A stretch of 64,000 nucleotides of DNA from Ustulina deusta (taxonomy: Eukaryota > Ascomycota > Sordariomycetes > Xylariales > Xylariaceae), in the NCBI GenBank assembly GCA_023159155.1, contig JAJNNX010000003.1, positions 124,001 through 188,000 of the forward strand. The letters run 5' to 3'. Positions 10,533-23,520 of the stretch are shown one piece after another. The first letter of the stretch is position 1, and the number at the start of each line of letters is the position of its first letter. Both the position numbers and the translations under genes were made by a program. The notes under the pieces are model-generated. The model searched no databases. It was not told where the DNA came from and saw nothing but the letters and a program-made list of their open reading frames with translations.

Positions 10533-12191
10533 ATGCGAAGGGGGCAATTTCCATTATCAACCCTTCCAGCATGGTGCATGCTCAATAACATCACCTTTGC
10601 TGGCGTCTGCGTCGCCGACATGGAGGCTCGAGGGCTGGGCTTAATTGCCGAGAAAAACCTCAACGACGAAAATGACAAACTACCGGCCCTGCTTACGATT
10701 CCGAAAGAGCTTGTCCTTTCCGCTGCGGGCATCGAAGAGAATGCCAAAGAGAACAAAGACTTTCGCCAACTCCTCGATGTAGCCGGCCATCAGGTAGAAA
10801 TCTCGAGTCTTCATCGATGAGCCGCCGAGTTGACAAGTCTTTTATCCACTAGTCCCTCAGGGGAGACATCCTATTGTTCTTATTGACACAACTTGTCCTC
10901 TCCTCCCCTGACTATACCGGTGGTCAAGGCGCCAGCACAGCCTGGACTCAATATTTCAAGCTCCTTCCCACCACTGTCCCTGTCCCAACATTGTGGTCTG
11001 AGCCTGAGTTGTCTCTTCTAAGAGGCACTTCACTCCAAGTAAGCTCTTACGGGCACTCTCGTTGTTCCTATCTAACAACGGCACATTAGTCTGCTGTATC
11101 TGCCAAGCTTGTCGCGTTGGCGAAGGAGTTCGATCACATTCGAGGCGCGACTATAGGCCTTCCGCGATGGAGTGTGCTGATGAAAACTGATGGAGCAATT
11201 ACTCTGAGCGAGTGGATATTATTAGATGCCCTCTACCGGTCTCGCTCGCTAGCCTTGCCCAAGTCAGGAGAGTCAATGGTTCCCTGTCTTGACCTAGTGA
11301 ATCATTCGAATCCAGCAACGGCGTACTTCGAGGAAACCTCAGAAGATGAAGTGGTGCTGCTTCTGCGCGGGGGGGCGAACGTTCTTGGGCAGGACGAAAT
11401 CACTATTGACTACGGGTACGACAAGTCAGCTGCCGAGATGTTGTTCAGTTATGGATTCATCGATCCCGTCTCGACTGCTAAAAGAATTGTCCTGCCAGTT
11501 GAGTCTATGGAGGATGACCCGCTCGCAAAGGCGAAGCTCTATGTCTTCGGGTCTGCGCCGACGTTAAAAATCACTGACAGCAACACTGGTATTCCGCAAT
11601 GGGATGCGCCATTTATTCACCTGATGTGTCTAAACGATGAAGACGGCTTACATTTCAAAGTTTTGCAGGAGACTGATGGGTCTCACGATCTCAGAATGTT
11701 TTGGCAGGATACAGACGTCACGGGAGAAGCAGGGACAATGGAAACCCTCATAAAGGGGCACAAGCTGTGCCAGGTTTTCCGTCTTCGTGCCGTCACTGTT
11801 GCCCTTCAAATAATTCGGCAAAAATTGGAAGTTTTGGCAGAAGAGAAGGTATTGGTTGGAAACGAGAGACCGAATGTCGTCAGCGCGGCATCGCAATTAA
11901 GAACAGTTGAGAAAGATCTCTTCGAAAGGACTTTCCAAGTGCTCGAACAGGAGGTAAGGAAATGAAGACTTGCTCCGCCGCCCCGATGATTGCGGATTCT
12001 CCCACGGTTCTATCAGCTACTGTCAGGAGACGTATTACACGACAATTCCCAAAGTATGATGAGCAACCGAGCAATTTTGACTAACTTCCTCGTAGAAAAC
12101 CCGGCTGTTTGAAGATGAGTCGGTTACTACTTATCTTGCTGAAATGAATGGCATCCAGCAAGATAGCATAGATGAGGAAGACTTCACATAA
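10533..12191 (+). CDS. SET-domain lysine methyltransferase, Rubisco-LSMT type (477 aa, 5 exons)
   Basis: Exons are 10533-10793, 10853-11038, 11090-11953, 12027-12053 and 12096-12191. All joins keep phase 0. The SET domain spans roughly residues 20-310. It begins LPAWCMLN and EARGLGLIAEK, has the split insert, then VPCLDLVNHSNP carrying the NHS cofactor-binding motif, and ends with TIDYGYDKSAAEMLFSYGF carrying the catalytic Tyr. A helical C-terminal substrate-binding region resembling Rubisco LSMT C-terminal domains follows. Proteins of this class methylate specific lysines on cytosolic or ribosomal proteins; the target cannot be told from sequence. Exons 4 and 5 depend on a 27-nt exon. If it is not spliced, the protein would stop at 11965. 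An upstream in-frame region lacks a better ATG. Confidence 0.88.
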
Positions 12192-15100
12192 TTGTGCAGT
12201 AAAATGCTACGGTTACCTGGGTCGCATCCTCCGGGCTGCATATGTGCGTAGTGAGTATTGGTCTCCAGTTCGGCAAACAGCACAGTTGTACGCAATCTAC
12301 TCCGGCGCCTAGATCACCTGGACAGCAGAGATACGAGCTTATAAACTCATTTGATTGCTCCGATAGACGGCGTTTTGAGAATCTTGAAACAATCTCGCTA
12401 CCGTTACTTCGTTAACTACTCTAGTATCCGATATGTAGTCCTTGCGAGGTGTATCAACACCCTGATATGTGCTTCTGCACGAGAGTCAGAATTCGTGGTC
12501 AAATAGTTAACGAGAGAATTTAACTAGCAGTAATAAAATAGAACTGAGATATGATAATATACGTGGCGATATCGTCAACGCCTCTCATAAAAGATTCGGG
12601 CCGACAACTCTGACTGTCCATTATATTCTCTAGTTTCTCGGCAGTGCGATAACACGCATGATTGAATCTTCAATGTCCAAGTTTCCCGCCAGTGTGACTC
12701 CTTGTGCCCTGTCGCCTCGTCTATTTACCCGCCGGGAAATTCAACCGGAATCTCGTCGCCGGAGGGATATGATTTGGATCCCTCGTGGCATCCCTGAATC
12801 TATCTGCACCTTTATTCGATCTTATAGTGATGGATGCCTTTCATATAGCAGCGATCTTAAAATCGGAACAAAGCGACTCGTTTTGATAAATACCTATGAG
12901 ATTCTGTCTTCTGCTCTCCCGCGCCCAAGACGGGACATATGGGATTCTTCCAATCAGATGGTGCTAAGAATGCTGTCCTATAACAGACGTGCAGGATACC
13001 GCTGATTAGGCAGTCAACGTCTCTCTCATCTAACTAAACAAGTTTGTTGGGTGCATGAAATCTTGGTATGCTCATGCATCGGCGACCTTGAGCTTATCAT
13101 AATCTGTCGACTAGAATGGAAATCCCGATGGCATTGCAGAATGCACTACTTCTCGCCTACATCTATCCAAATTACATTGCTAGGAGGCAAGGGTGAGAGA
13201 CATCTCACGAATGATCTCGTAGGCCACATTGAGAAACACGAGGCTTGGACTACCTCGACGCGCGGATCTACTGCCTCATGGTCCTGGCGAAGCCGACACA
13301 GCCAAAGAACAGAAATTCACACCACTCGTCTGAATGTGGCGACGTGTCACTTCGAACCACTGGAGATTGCTGCGTGCCTGCCCCGATCAGCTTGTTGGGG
13401 CAGGCATTGGATACATGAACCGACCGTGTCCTCCCACCAGCAGCCGGACATTATCGAAAGACATAGTTTAGGGACGGACACGCGAGAGCCCCCCCACACC
13501 CGTCACGTTTCGTTCTGTAATTCTTTTTCTGACGCGCCTATCAGCTCTCCCGAAGCAGAGGTGCATAAGCGGTCAATCATATCGCGGGGCATGACGAGTC
13601 AAGTTCTGGCCGGCTATCGATCGATTGCTGAGATTACCCCAGACTCTGCCCAGATCAGCCCGGAGGGGATGACGGTTGGGATGCCTAGTCCAGGTTTCTG
13701 TCTATCCAGGTCATTTCCTAGATAGTATTGAATGCATTCAACCGCACTTGTGCGAGTCTAGCGAATTGGCCTCGAGAATACGGGAGAAGGATCTACTGCA
13801 TGCGTCCTGCATTAGGTGGCAGCTCTTTGCCCCGTCATTGGGTCCAAGAACACACACGACGAAAACAAAACGGAAGATGTCAGATAAAGTAGCTGGTCGA
13901 GGATCCCGAGATAGTTTCTAGTGTCGCTCTTACCTGGTTTAAATGTGTCATCTGGCGCAAACGAACGAGATCCCACGGCCACATGGAAGAAGCTGTACCA
14001 TGGCGCCGGTCCCCAGACCGACCCCAGACGTGAGGAGAAGTCGAAGCTCTGGATCATGGCGAGAGCATTGCCGGCACGCTGCGCCCTCCTCGGCCAATTG
14101 TCAGCGTAGCAGACAGACTAGGGACCTGGTATACATGCTACAGGCACTTCATGAACCCACTCGGAAACTCCAGGGTCAGGTTTCTTCGATAACCAAAGGT
14201 GCCCTGCACCAAGGCCACTAGCACACAGGCGCGCGGATGCAAATGCACCTTGGCGGCATGTATTTTCAACCACGGTACTGTGCTGGACACTATGTATGAA
14301 CACCAGCGCGACCCGGGCGGCGCAGTTTGCTTGGTATGTCTACCCTGGATGCGTATGTGAGATACGTCTGTATAGACGGCGAGATGTGAAGCACCGATTC
14401 AACTTGACGATGCTCGCTTCTAGTGTCTGAAATGGAATGCATGTGGCAGCTCTTGGCAACAACGCTACAACATTGTTCGGTTCACTAAATTAGGGATTAT
14501 ACCATTTAGCAGATCCCCTACACTCCGGTGGCCAGCTTTTGCCACCCTGTCCCTGTGCGCTACGAGTTACTATCTCCTCACTAACAGCCTTCAACTGTGT
14601 GTGCCAGCTGCACTTGGTTAAGCACCTGAGTACCGCTGAGGTATACTTGACTCGTTATAGTACAGTAAAACGGCCCTCACTCCGTCACCCCGGCCACACC
14701 CCAGATTTCTAGCCCAACCCCCATTACACTAAATCTGCTAGGGAGATACACGATACTGGGGCACGGGGTGTTACTACTTACTCTTCCAAGGCCCCGCAAA
14801 TTTGCCATTAGGTATCTGGAGAAGCGGGCGCTCCGTTCTTCTCCGTCTGACTTTCTCTTTTTCTTTCTCTCTCGCTCTCTCGCTGTCTCGCTCTCTCTCC
14901 CTCTCTCCCGGAATCCGCTTACCGTCGTCTCGTTCCCACTTCACCGCTTCGGCCTCTCGCACGACAAACGCTTTGTCTCTATTGCGGAAATCCCAAGCTC
15001 GACTCAAAATAGGCCTGGACACCCGGAGTCGAAAATATCGCGTGACTGACGTGGTTCGGTGTTGTGCGTAGGATCTGAAGGAGCCCACCTTGTTCGGAAG

Positions 15101-15247
15101 GCAACACCTCCCCCTTTCCATCGTGATTCGAATGTTCTGTCGTCCATGGGGACCGGCCCGTGTATAGAAATTTCCTGCCACGACTTCGACATCCCCGCGA
15201 GCAACCCCCAGATCCAAAGGTCGCACTGCATATAATCGCTCGCCAAG
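12192..15247. other. 3-kb intergenic region upstream of the zinc-cluster regulator
   Basis: No gene is supported with confidence. The longest frame (13051-13725, plus) is 224 codons but begins at GTG. Its product has an odd His/Arg/Ser/Trp-rich mix with no recognisable motif. A strong CT-rich tract lies at about 14846-14911. Much of the last 600 bp is likely promoter and leader of the next gene. Confidence 0.4.
14846..14911 (+). repeat. Polypyrimidine (TCTC) tract in promoter
   Basis: About 65 bp is almost pure C and T on the plus strand, built of TCTC, TTTCT and CGCTCTCT units. It lies about 340-400 bp upstream of the regulator start. Such CT boxes are common near fungal transcription starts. 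Confidence 0.7.
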
Positions 15248-18075
15248 ATGCCGGGCATACTGCCAATGAAAGTGATCAAGGTGGGCACCAGCTCGCAGAG
15301 CCGAATTGCCCAAGCATGTGACCGCTGCCGTTCAAAGAAAATACGTTGCGATGGGATCCGGCCCACGTGTTCACAATGCTCGAATGTCGGCTTCGAGTGT
15401 AAGACCAGCGACAAGCTGAGTCGACGCGCCTTTCCTCGCGGCTATACCGAGTCTCTAGAGGAAAGAGTACGGCAATTGGAGACCGAAGTCCGAGAGCTAA
15501 AGGACTTGTTGGACGAGAAGGATGAGAAGATTGATATGCTCTCTAAAATGCATGGCCACCGCGCGCCTTCCGTCAGGTCAAGTGCGAGCCCGAAGCCTCC
15601 GGTAAAGCCGGACAGAGACGGAGGTCTACCCGTAAAACAGGATGTTTTCCGTGTGCAAGCGACACCGCTATTGCTCGGCGTCGAAAATTCAGATTCGTAT
15701 TTCATGGGGTCGTCAAGTGGACGTGCCTTCATTGGTAAGTCTGTAGCTCTAATCGATGTATATCATCACTAACATTGTTGCTAGAAACATTTAAGCGGAA
15801 GATCCAGGAGAATGGGAAGCCATGTGGCGACTTCAACCCTGAAGCATTCCTTCATATTCAAGGCTGCTACCCTTTAGTAGCGAAACCTCCACCTCAGTCG
15901 TTAAGAGTCCCGCCTCGACTCTTCTCAGATAGATGTGTGAATGTCTACTTCCAGGAGTGGGCGCCGCTTTTTCCAGTTCTCCATAAACCCACATTCCTGC
16001 ATTTATATGAAGACTTCGCTAGTGATTCTGATAAGATCAAGAACAATCACAAGCTCGCTCAGCTCTATCTGGTCTTCAGTATTGCTGCCTTGTCGAGCGA
16101 ACTGCCGGACCTGGAGCAGATTGCCGCTTGCGAGTTACAATGGCAAAAGGCGCTGGATGCGGTCATGATGGACAACACGATGCACACACTGCAGTGTTTG
16201 GTATTAGCTCTTGTGTACTGCACAATTCGAGCCGATTACAAGCGTCTTCAGCACTACAAGGCCATCGCCGTTGGATTATCCCATCGGTTAGGCCTGCACC
16301 AGAGCCAAAAGCGGTTCTCATTCGGAGCTCTCACTATCGAGACGCGGAAGAAGGTCTTCTGGACACTGTATTCTCTCGACTGGTATGTTTTCTCGTCGTT
16401 GTTCTCGTGTAATTTTACTAATCTTCAAAAGCTTTTCCGCCGCCATACTTGGCCTCCCAAAGTTGTTGAAGGATGAGGATATTCATGCAGAGTATCCATC
16501 GGATACGGATGATGAGTACGTCACAGAGAAGGGGTTCCAGCCTACTCTCCCTGGAGAACACACTAGGATATCCAGCGCTCTTGCCCTGTTCAGACTATCG
16601 CGGATTTTGGCCCATGTTTTGGAGAAGAATTACCCTGCCGCCACCTCTCATGAGCTTTCACTTCAACAAATGTCATTACTTGACGCAGAACTCCGGGCAT
16701 GGGATGAGGCTCTCCCTACCCACCTCAAACTCAACTTTGTGCAGGATAAACCATCAACAGACGTCACGGGAAGCAGGTCTCCGATTTTGGTATGATTCTA
16801 TTTTCTAAGTGTGATTTCGCTCGCTAACACTTGCAGGCCTTGGCGTATTACTATGTCCGTACGCTTATTTATCGGCCAGCAATTGGCTCGAGCTTGGGGG
16901 CAAAAGCTGCGCCAGCTCTTATAGCAACTGCTGATTCCAGCAAGCACATCATCCAGATCGTTCAACTGCTTGAAGAGAGAAGCATGTCGTTTTCTTTCTG
17001 CTTAAACAAGACAGATATTCTTGTTCTTTGCGGAGTGACCTTACTTTACCATGGCCTAGAGCTTAAGCATGAGAGTAAGCTCATGAAGGATATAGAACGG
17101 CTGACCAACGTCGTTTTGAAGACCCTGCAAAAAAGTAGAGCTCCGGGAATATGCGACCTAAAAAGAGTTGCGAGAATGTTGATTATGGTCAGCGAACCAG
17201 CACAACCGGCATCAATGCAAAAGAGTCCGGGCATGGCAATAGCCGCACCCCCGAGAGCCTCTCCTCCAGCGACCGCTTTTACGAAGGGCTCGCCATATGG
17301 CCGGCATACCGGAGCTGCCATGAGTGAAACGGATCTGCTAGCTCAACAGGAGAAACTACGTCGGATGACGATGCCCAGCTCATCGGCTACAAGACCAGAG
17401 CTTTATCGCACACAATCACGAGGTTCCTTTGACCACACCAGCACAGACCAACCGACATCACAACGCGACCACCGCTTCTCTATCTCTCAGATCCAACAAT
17501 CGATGATGCGAATGCCACCCGCTCAAAGAACAAAACCAAATATGGATTATCTCTCTCTTGGAAACAGCACAGCATCCAACCCTCAACCACTATCTCCCAA
17601 TCAAAATCAAATACCGCCGTCGCAGCCTATTCCACCTTCTCATCAGCCACAAGCCCCATTATATCCGCCTACCACGGCGACTAAAGGTGTTTCAGGGGGT
17701 GGCATCTCACTACCTGAGTGGGAAGCACTGCTGGGTGCAATGGATGGTGGCCAGATCAACGTTTACGACGCCATTTATGGCGGGCCCGCTTTATCCTTAG
17801 AGACGCCCACTAGCGCTGCAGCGAATTATACGGAATGGGCACAGGATCCTTGGGATTTGTCTAGTTTTCACATTCGAGACTTAGACTTGAGTACGAACCC
17901 ACCGCAGAGTGTGCTCAGTCTCAGCGATGAAAGCCTCAGCTCGGGGGAGGATCTTTCAAATGACGTGTATCTCAGTATGAACGGCGAAGACTACAAAAGC
18001 GGGTTAATACCTCACAGGAACAGCCACGACGGGCCATCCGTATTGGATGGTCTCGATATGGGTCTGGGGTTATGA
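15248..18075 (+). CDS. facB: FacB/Cat8-type Zn(II)2Cys6 transcription activator (893 aa, 4 exons)
   Basis: Exons are 15248-15734, 15785-16382, 16432-16789 and 16837-18075, giving 893 residues. The N-terminus begins [13 protein letters not shown] and runs into a Zn2Cys6 cluster with Cys at 24, 27, 34, 41, 44 and 51. A linker ([14 protein letters not shown]) and a leucine-zipper-like coiled coil at about 66-105 follow. This arrangement is that of FacB of Aspergillus and Cat8/Sip4 of yeasts. A fungal-specific transcription factor domain occupies roughly 230-640. The C-terminal 250 residues are Ser/Pro/Gln-rich and acidic, as expected for activation. FacB activates acetate use, the glyoxylate bypass and gluconeogenic genes under carbon derepression. 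Orthology is inferred from the DNA-binding region; the rest is more diverged. Confidence 0.9.
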
Positions 18076-20543
18076 CGATAGCTTTTCCCCACCTCCCACT
18101 TGTGTGTTTTTTTTTTCTGTCTGTTACTAAGCGAATCGTTTGATTTGATGGCATTAGACTCGCGCTCTATGATTGATGATTGGTTGGGGCCGGTTTCGGA
18201 TCTACGGTATATCCTGTCTTGTACACATGAGGGGTTCTCGACAGCACTTGCAAGGGTCTTGTGAGATTTTATAGCCTTGGCGGTTCCATTGGTGATTGTA
18301 ATACCTACGCTAGGTTTAGGGTTGATCCCTTAGTCTGATTCAACAATTGTTCTCAACGAAATTGAATGTCCTTTTTCCCTTGCTCGAGCCATGTATAGGA
18401 TGGTTTTACTGTACACGATGGACGGGAGTAAAACGATCGTCACAAAAACATGCCCCCTCATCCAAACCACGTAACCCGGAAATGCCACATAGGCGAGCGA
18501 GCGCAACTGACTCGAACACAAGGGCGGGATTTGCTCGCTGGCCTCCCTTTGTGGGCTAGTATACTAGGTCTAGTTGTAGCGGGTACAGTAACTTCTGACT
18601 CGACCCAAAGGCACATGGTGTAGCATAGATACCTGATCTGCAATGGTTTGGATAAGTTCTGGCCAGATGCTGGCAGGCATTGCACGCTAAAAGAAGCCAA
18701 CACGACTGCAGCTTAGCGCATATCTGGCGAATAGGATTCGAGCCTACACTATGCCTTTTGCTACATAGCGTATATTGTAGGATACCCCTACGGCCGTGAG
18801 CAGACGCCTCAACCCGGTCTGCTCTCTGGCTAGCTGCAGTCCGTCATCACATCATACCAAGCGATCTGCATCGTGATTCGTGAGGGGCCCGCCATCGGCA
18901 TGACCCAATACAGTAAGACCAGCACTTGCGAACTCCTGGGTCCTGTCACGGTTGCCTGCCTTAACTCCTGCAGGCACTGCGCCTCACCGTCTTCGGAAAA
19001 CTTCGCCTGCCCTGCATTTGCATTTGCATCATTTGTGTTTTCTTGCCCGGCGCTTCTTGACATCATGGGCGGCAGCCCCTAATCCTCTTTCGTTTTTTAA
19101 CCCATCCCGAACCTTCTTGGTAGGGTTGCGGCCCTGTTCTGTGTCTGCACTAATGTATATTAGATTGTCCCAGCGCCAGATACCTAGTCGCAGATCTGTC
19201 TGTTTCCGACGGTTGATGCTACACTAGGTAGTATCATTTCATGGAGATATATTGATGCTACGGTACTTACCGTGGGTAGTGCAATTTTGTGCCTTGATAA
19301 CAACGACAATTATTGGAGGTGTATATTTATTGGTGTTGGAATAAGCCGGGACATGCGCCTGTGGATTGTATTTGAGAGATTTAAAAGGGCTTCCACAGGT
19401 ATTGTGGGCTCTCTCTCTCTCCTCTCTCTCTTACATAAGATTGCCGATGTAATTATCCGAGCTGCTACTATCCGTCGAGGAATGAATAATCCAATCCGAT
19501 ATTCCCAAAAGCCGGCCAAACCTCTCATTGCCTTCCCACCATTCAGTCTAGATCATGCAATGACATTCTTCATCACAATCGTGTGATGTGGTTCAATCAG
19601 AGTGGCGCTTGGCCTTTAGGCGACATGCATTCTATAGGTGCATACATATCTGTATTGGCTGAACCCCCCCAGGTTTGTCTAAAGTTATCTCGACCAGAAC
19701 AAACTTCAGGCGCGCGCCTTGGTCCGCTTTCACGCTTCTACGCAGCCAGATGAACCATCTCGGCCGCTTCGCGAATCCGATGTACCCGAAGGTGCTTGGA
19801 TGGCCTCCTTGTTAGTCGTTAGTGTATCATATATATACCTTTGCCTTCTCTGCTACTGTGTTCCTCGACCTTTCATAACACTACGAACCGCAGCTGTCAC
19901 GATGAGATTTCTCTCTCTCTCAATTTGGCAATTGACCCTCGCTATGAAATATTAACACTGGCATCAGCCAAGTCAGGCCGCCACTACACGACGCTTTTCC
20001 CGGTGGCTCAGCCGCTTGTCATTAGGTGGTCAGTGTATCGGGACCTCCCTTAAACCCTTACAGATCACCCCCCTGTTCCTCCTGAGGACCCATCGAACAG
20101 CAGAAGCGCTATCCAATCAGACTGTCCCAATATATGCTTGCCGAGAGCGAACCGGCAGAGCTACTCCTAATCATCATCTGGTGGTAAGCCCCAATTGGTC
20201 CGGTATAACACGCTTCAACCTCCGGTAGCCTTGTGCGAGGCCTGGCCTGCAGCCTCAGGTACAGATTGTCTAAGCCATCGCATTGTCTCTTCGGCTTCTA
20301 CATATCCACCCGAAGAGCACAAGCTGAAGAGAGTCGGCGTTCACTCCAGTTTCTCTGCATAACATCATTAACACACCAGACCACAAATAAGCTAATATAA
20401 CCTACACTCTTGACCTGTGGCCTTGCTTGTCAGGGCAGCAAGCATTATTGTCTTAGGCTTTATGCTTGGAACAAGATCCCATCTGCAAGAAACCAGCTTT
20501 TTGGCTGTCTACGACCCTTCATTTACAGGTCTAGGCTGGTAAG
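18076..20543. other. 2.5-kb intergenic region
   Basis: No gene is visible. The region holds a T9-10 run just after the regulator stop (about 18107), a CT microsatellite near 19411-19432 and scattered short open frames without protein-like content. A T-arm-like element on the minus strand near 18740 lacks matching acceptor and D-arm sequence and is not called a tRNA. Confidence 0.45.
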
Positions 20544-21841
20544 ATGCCAGCAGCCATGAAGCATCCTCCCGCAGTCACAGCACGTGAGCAGAGCCCGTTA
20601 CTCGGACCAGAAAACGAACCTAGTAAGATCCATCCTTCTTATCTCTCTCCCTCGACGGGCTTGCAGAGGCACAGGCTGATGAACAACAGCAACCAACCCT
20701 GCTATGCTGAAACGTGGCTTGATGGGCTTACGAGCCGCACATATAGAGAACCCTGTGCCGCAAACAATTGCTCACAGAGGGTTTAAAGCCACTGCTCCTG
20801 AGAATACCATGGCGGCTTTCAAGGCCGCTACTGAGGCAGGTGCTGAAGCGCTCGAGACAGATCTCCATCTTACTCGTGACGGCGTGGTTGTGCTCTGCCA
20901 TGATGAGACACTCCAACGCTGCTACGGTAGCAAGGCCAAAGTTCGGGACCTCGATTGGAGCGAGATCAGTAAATTGCGGACGCTCCGTGCACCTCACCAG
21001 CCAATGCCCCGGCTCGTTGATCTATTACAATACTTGGACCAGCCCGGGCTAGAGGATGTGTGGCTAATGCTTGACATTAAGGTAATCTTCTCGCAGCCGT
21101 GTTACCTGCCAGAGCCGGCTGGCTAAACGCTAGGGTTGCTAATTAAAATGCTTGTGCAGACCCACGACGACGCTGAGGAGATGATGAAAAAAATAGCGGA
21201 GGCGCTTGCCTCTGTGTCTAGTAAGCAGCCTTGGAATACTAGAGTTACACCATGCTGCTGGAACGTAAGCCTGTTCTCTTCTTCCAAGAAACCCCTTATA
21301 ACAACATAGTGTGAAACTGACTTCTCGTTAGGTAACATATATCAAACTTAGCATGACGTATCTCCCTAACTACCCTATCACGCATGTTGGATTCTCCACT
21401 ACATACGCGCGCTGCTTGAAAGATATTCCCAACATATCTTTTAGTATGCTGCGGCATACCCTAGCGTCGCCATTCGGCGGGCGCTTCCTTCGAGATATGA
21501 ATCAATTAGGTATCCCCGTTCATGTGTGGACTGTAAATGAAGAGAGCTGGATGGAGTGGAGTGTTCGGGGTGTTCAAAAAGGGCTTTCTGGTGTTATCAC
21601 GGACGATGTCGCTTTGTTCCATGGAGTGTGTAACCGGATGGGCAATATCGAAGGCCAGACACCAACCACTAACAAACACCAGAGGAAGGCGGGAGGCCTG
21701 AACTCCTGGTTCCTATACCGAACGGTACGGTTCTGGGGCGAAATTGCCCTAGTCCATTTTATCATCGCCCTGTTTATAACTAGAGAATGGGTGAGGCATG
21801 GGTCCCTAAGTCACCACATCGGCAGAGAGTTGAATGGGTGA
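20544..21841 (+). CDS. Glycerophosphodiester phosphodiesterase, Pgc1-like (361 aa, 4 exons)
   Basis: Exons are 20544-20622, 20690-21081, 21160-21264 and 21332-21841. The GDPD domain carries IAHRGFKATAPENT with the catalytic His and Arg, then ETDLHLTRDGVVVLCHD with the metal-binding Glu and Asp and the second His. It continues through LMLDIK and VWTVNEESWMEW to GVITDD near the end. A C-terminal hydrophobic segment (about LVHFIIALFI) matches the tail anchor of yeast Pgc1, a phosphatidylglycerol-specific phospholipase C. The first exon, with an SPLLGPENE N-terminus like other fungal members, is inferred from a GTAAGA donor, a CTGAT branch point and a phase-correct join. If it is wrong, the start is the ATG at 20704. 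Confidence 0.85.
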
Positions 21842-23520
21842 AATTGCTTCCTCTAGAAAGAGTTCATTCAAGAGAAGAACGATGAAAAATGACCAGTCCA
21901 GGTAACAGTGTACAGGAAGAGCACTGTATCCTGTGAGGACGACAAGATTCCAGATCAACCAATCTGCGACTCACCGCAGACCCTACTATACCAAGCGGAA
22001 CAGAAGGGAAATCACTGGAACAAGCCACTCAGCAATACAGCCAGCAATGCGCGGGACGTGCAATAAGCTAGAACCCAATGGCCCCTAAACGAGGAAGTTG
22101 GCAGTGCTTAACCTAAGCTATACATGGACCAGTCCAATTCCCTCCCAAAGGCATAGCTCTACCAGCATATATTCAAGAAGTGCTCGTCCATCTCTCGAGT
22201 TTACAGAATGCTTAATGCCGTATTCCGCGGGGCTTTTGTTCTGAGACCTCTATGATCTATCATATACACCTCACCATGATACACCCTCGTGCACCCCAGG
22301 TCTGTGGGCATTATCGAAGGTACGTATTAGCTTTACATGAGTCCACACTGTGGGCCCAGCCTGGAATGCTAGGTCAGCTGTAGTTTGAAATCCCACGATA
22401 CTTAGAAGCGGCATCCTCCTATGTAGGGGGGGAGGAGCAGTCCCAGGCGATCAGTTAGCAAAGTAAATGAATAGATAGTTCGTCATGGCGATATGAGCAA
22501 CGAAAAAGACAATATTTGATCTTAATATTTGGCATATCATTAGGCATCTCATTGGCCTACACAAAGCAAACATGAAACCCAATAAACCCATGGTCACTAT
22601 CAGCGAGACATGCAATGACCGCAATATTTGGCCCGTTTCTGGTCTTTCGGGCTCGGTTTCGAACTACAAGGCACCTACACAGTTTTAGCTTCACCCTGAT
22701 CGGTATTCAGCGCAAGTAAATCCAGCATGAACATGATGTCGCATTCCCCTACTGATCTGAATGACCAATCAGAGCGAGCCCATCGTCTGTTTCCAGGCTA
22801 CGACTCTAAATCTTGCAGCAATGTTCCATAACTGACCGAAGTGGCAGCCGGTGACCAAAAAGCGCGAAAATCCGCCTTGTGTTCCCGTAATAAGGGGCTA
22901 CGATAGTTTGTGCAGTAAAGCTGCAAGGTGCTCCCTCGACAGTACAGTTATGCATCGCGAGCAAGATGAATTATCCCGAGAAGAGCCAAAACCTGCGTTG
23001 GCTCCCGCCTTTTGCCCGACATGCAACGGTGGGCCTTTCACTACGACTACGAATAGGGCCTAGACGTGCAAGGAGTGTACCAGTAACCTGTTCTCGTAAC
23101 TCCCGCGTTCCAAAATTCATGTCAGTTGAGCTGAACGAAGTCATGTCTAGTTGTCTCGGGTCCCGAAAGGCTATGAATGACTCTTACGCTTGGCATATGC
23201 AACAGAGTATGGCACCGTTGCTCGATGTTTGAAGCGTTATCTACCCTCCTCGCACATCGCTATGCTATGACGTAGTGCCAAGCCGGCTGTTCAAGGGGAT
23301 ACGATATAGTGATCCTAGAGGCCTCAGGACTACAGCATGCGAAACGGTCCCAAATTGGAGAACTGCGGGATCCTAGAAATTCGGCCGTAGCCCACCGCAA
23401 GGTACTCATGCCGGCGGCAATGTCACGATTGCAGTCTGTAACAAGAGTTTCAGCAGGACAAAGTTTCAATTGTCGCTGTAATCTGCAGCAGCATCGCAAA
23501 TCATGACCCTAATCCTCGCT
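21842..23520. other. 1.7-kb intergenic between convergent genes
   Basis: No gene is seen. Two overlapping plus-strand frames at 22851-23232 and one minus-strand frame at 23260-23499 are short and have no family features. Confidence 0.45.

Noticed and set aside
12658..13005. 115-codon plus-strand frame
   Set aside because: It has an ATG and reasonable length but a random-looking, Arg/Ser/Ile-rich product with no motif and no splice partners.
18715..18760. tRNA-like T-arm on the minus strand (GTAGG-CTCGAAT-CCTAT)
   Set aside because: A five-pair stem and a seven-base loop fit a T-arm, but no matching acceptor strand, D-arm or anticodon arm could be found upstream on that strand.
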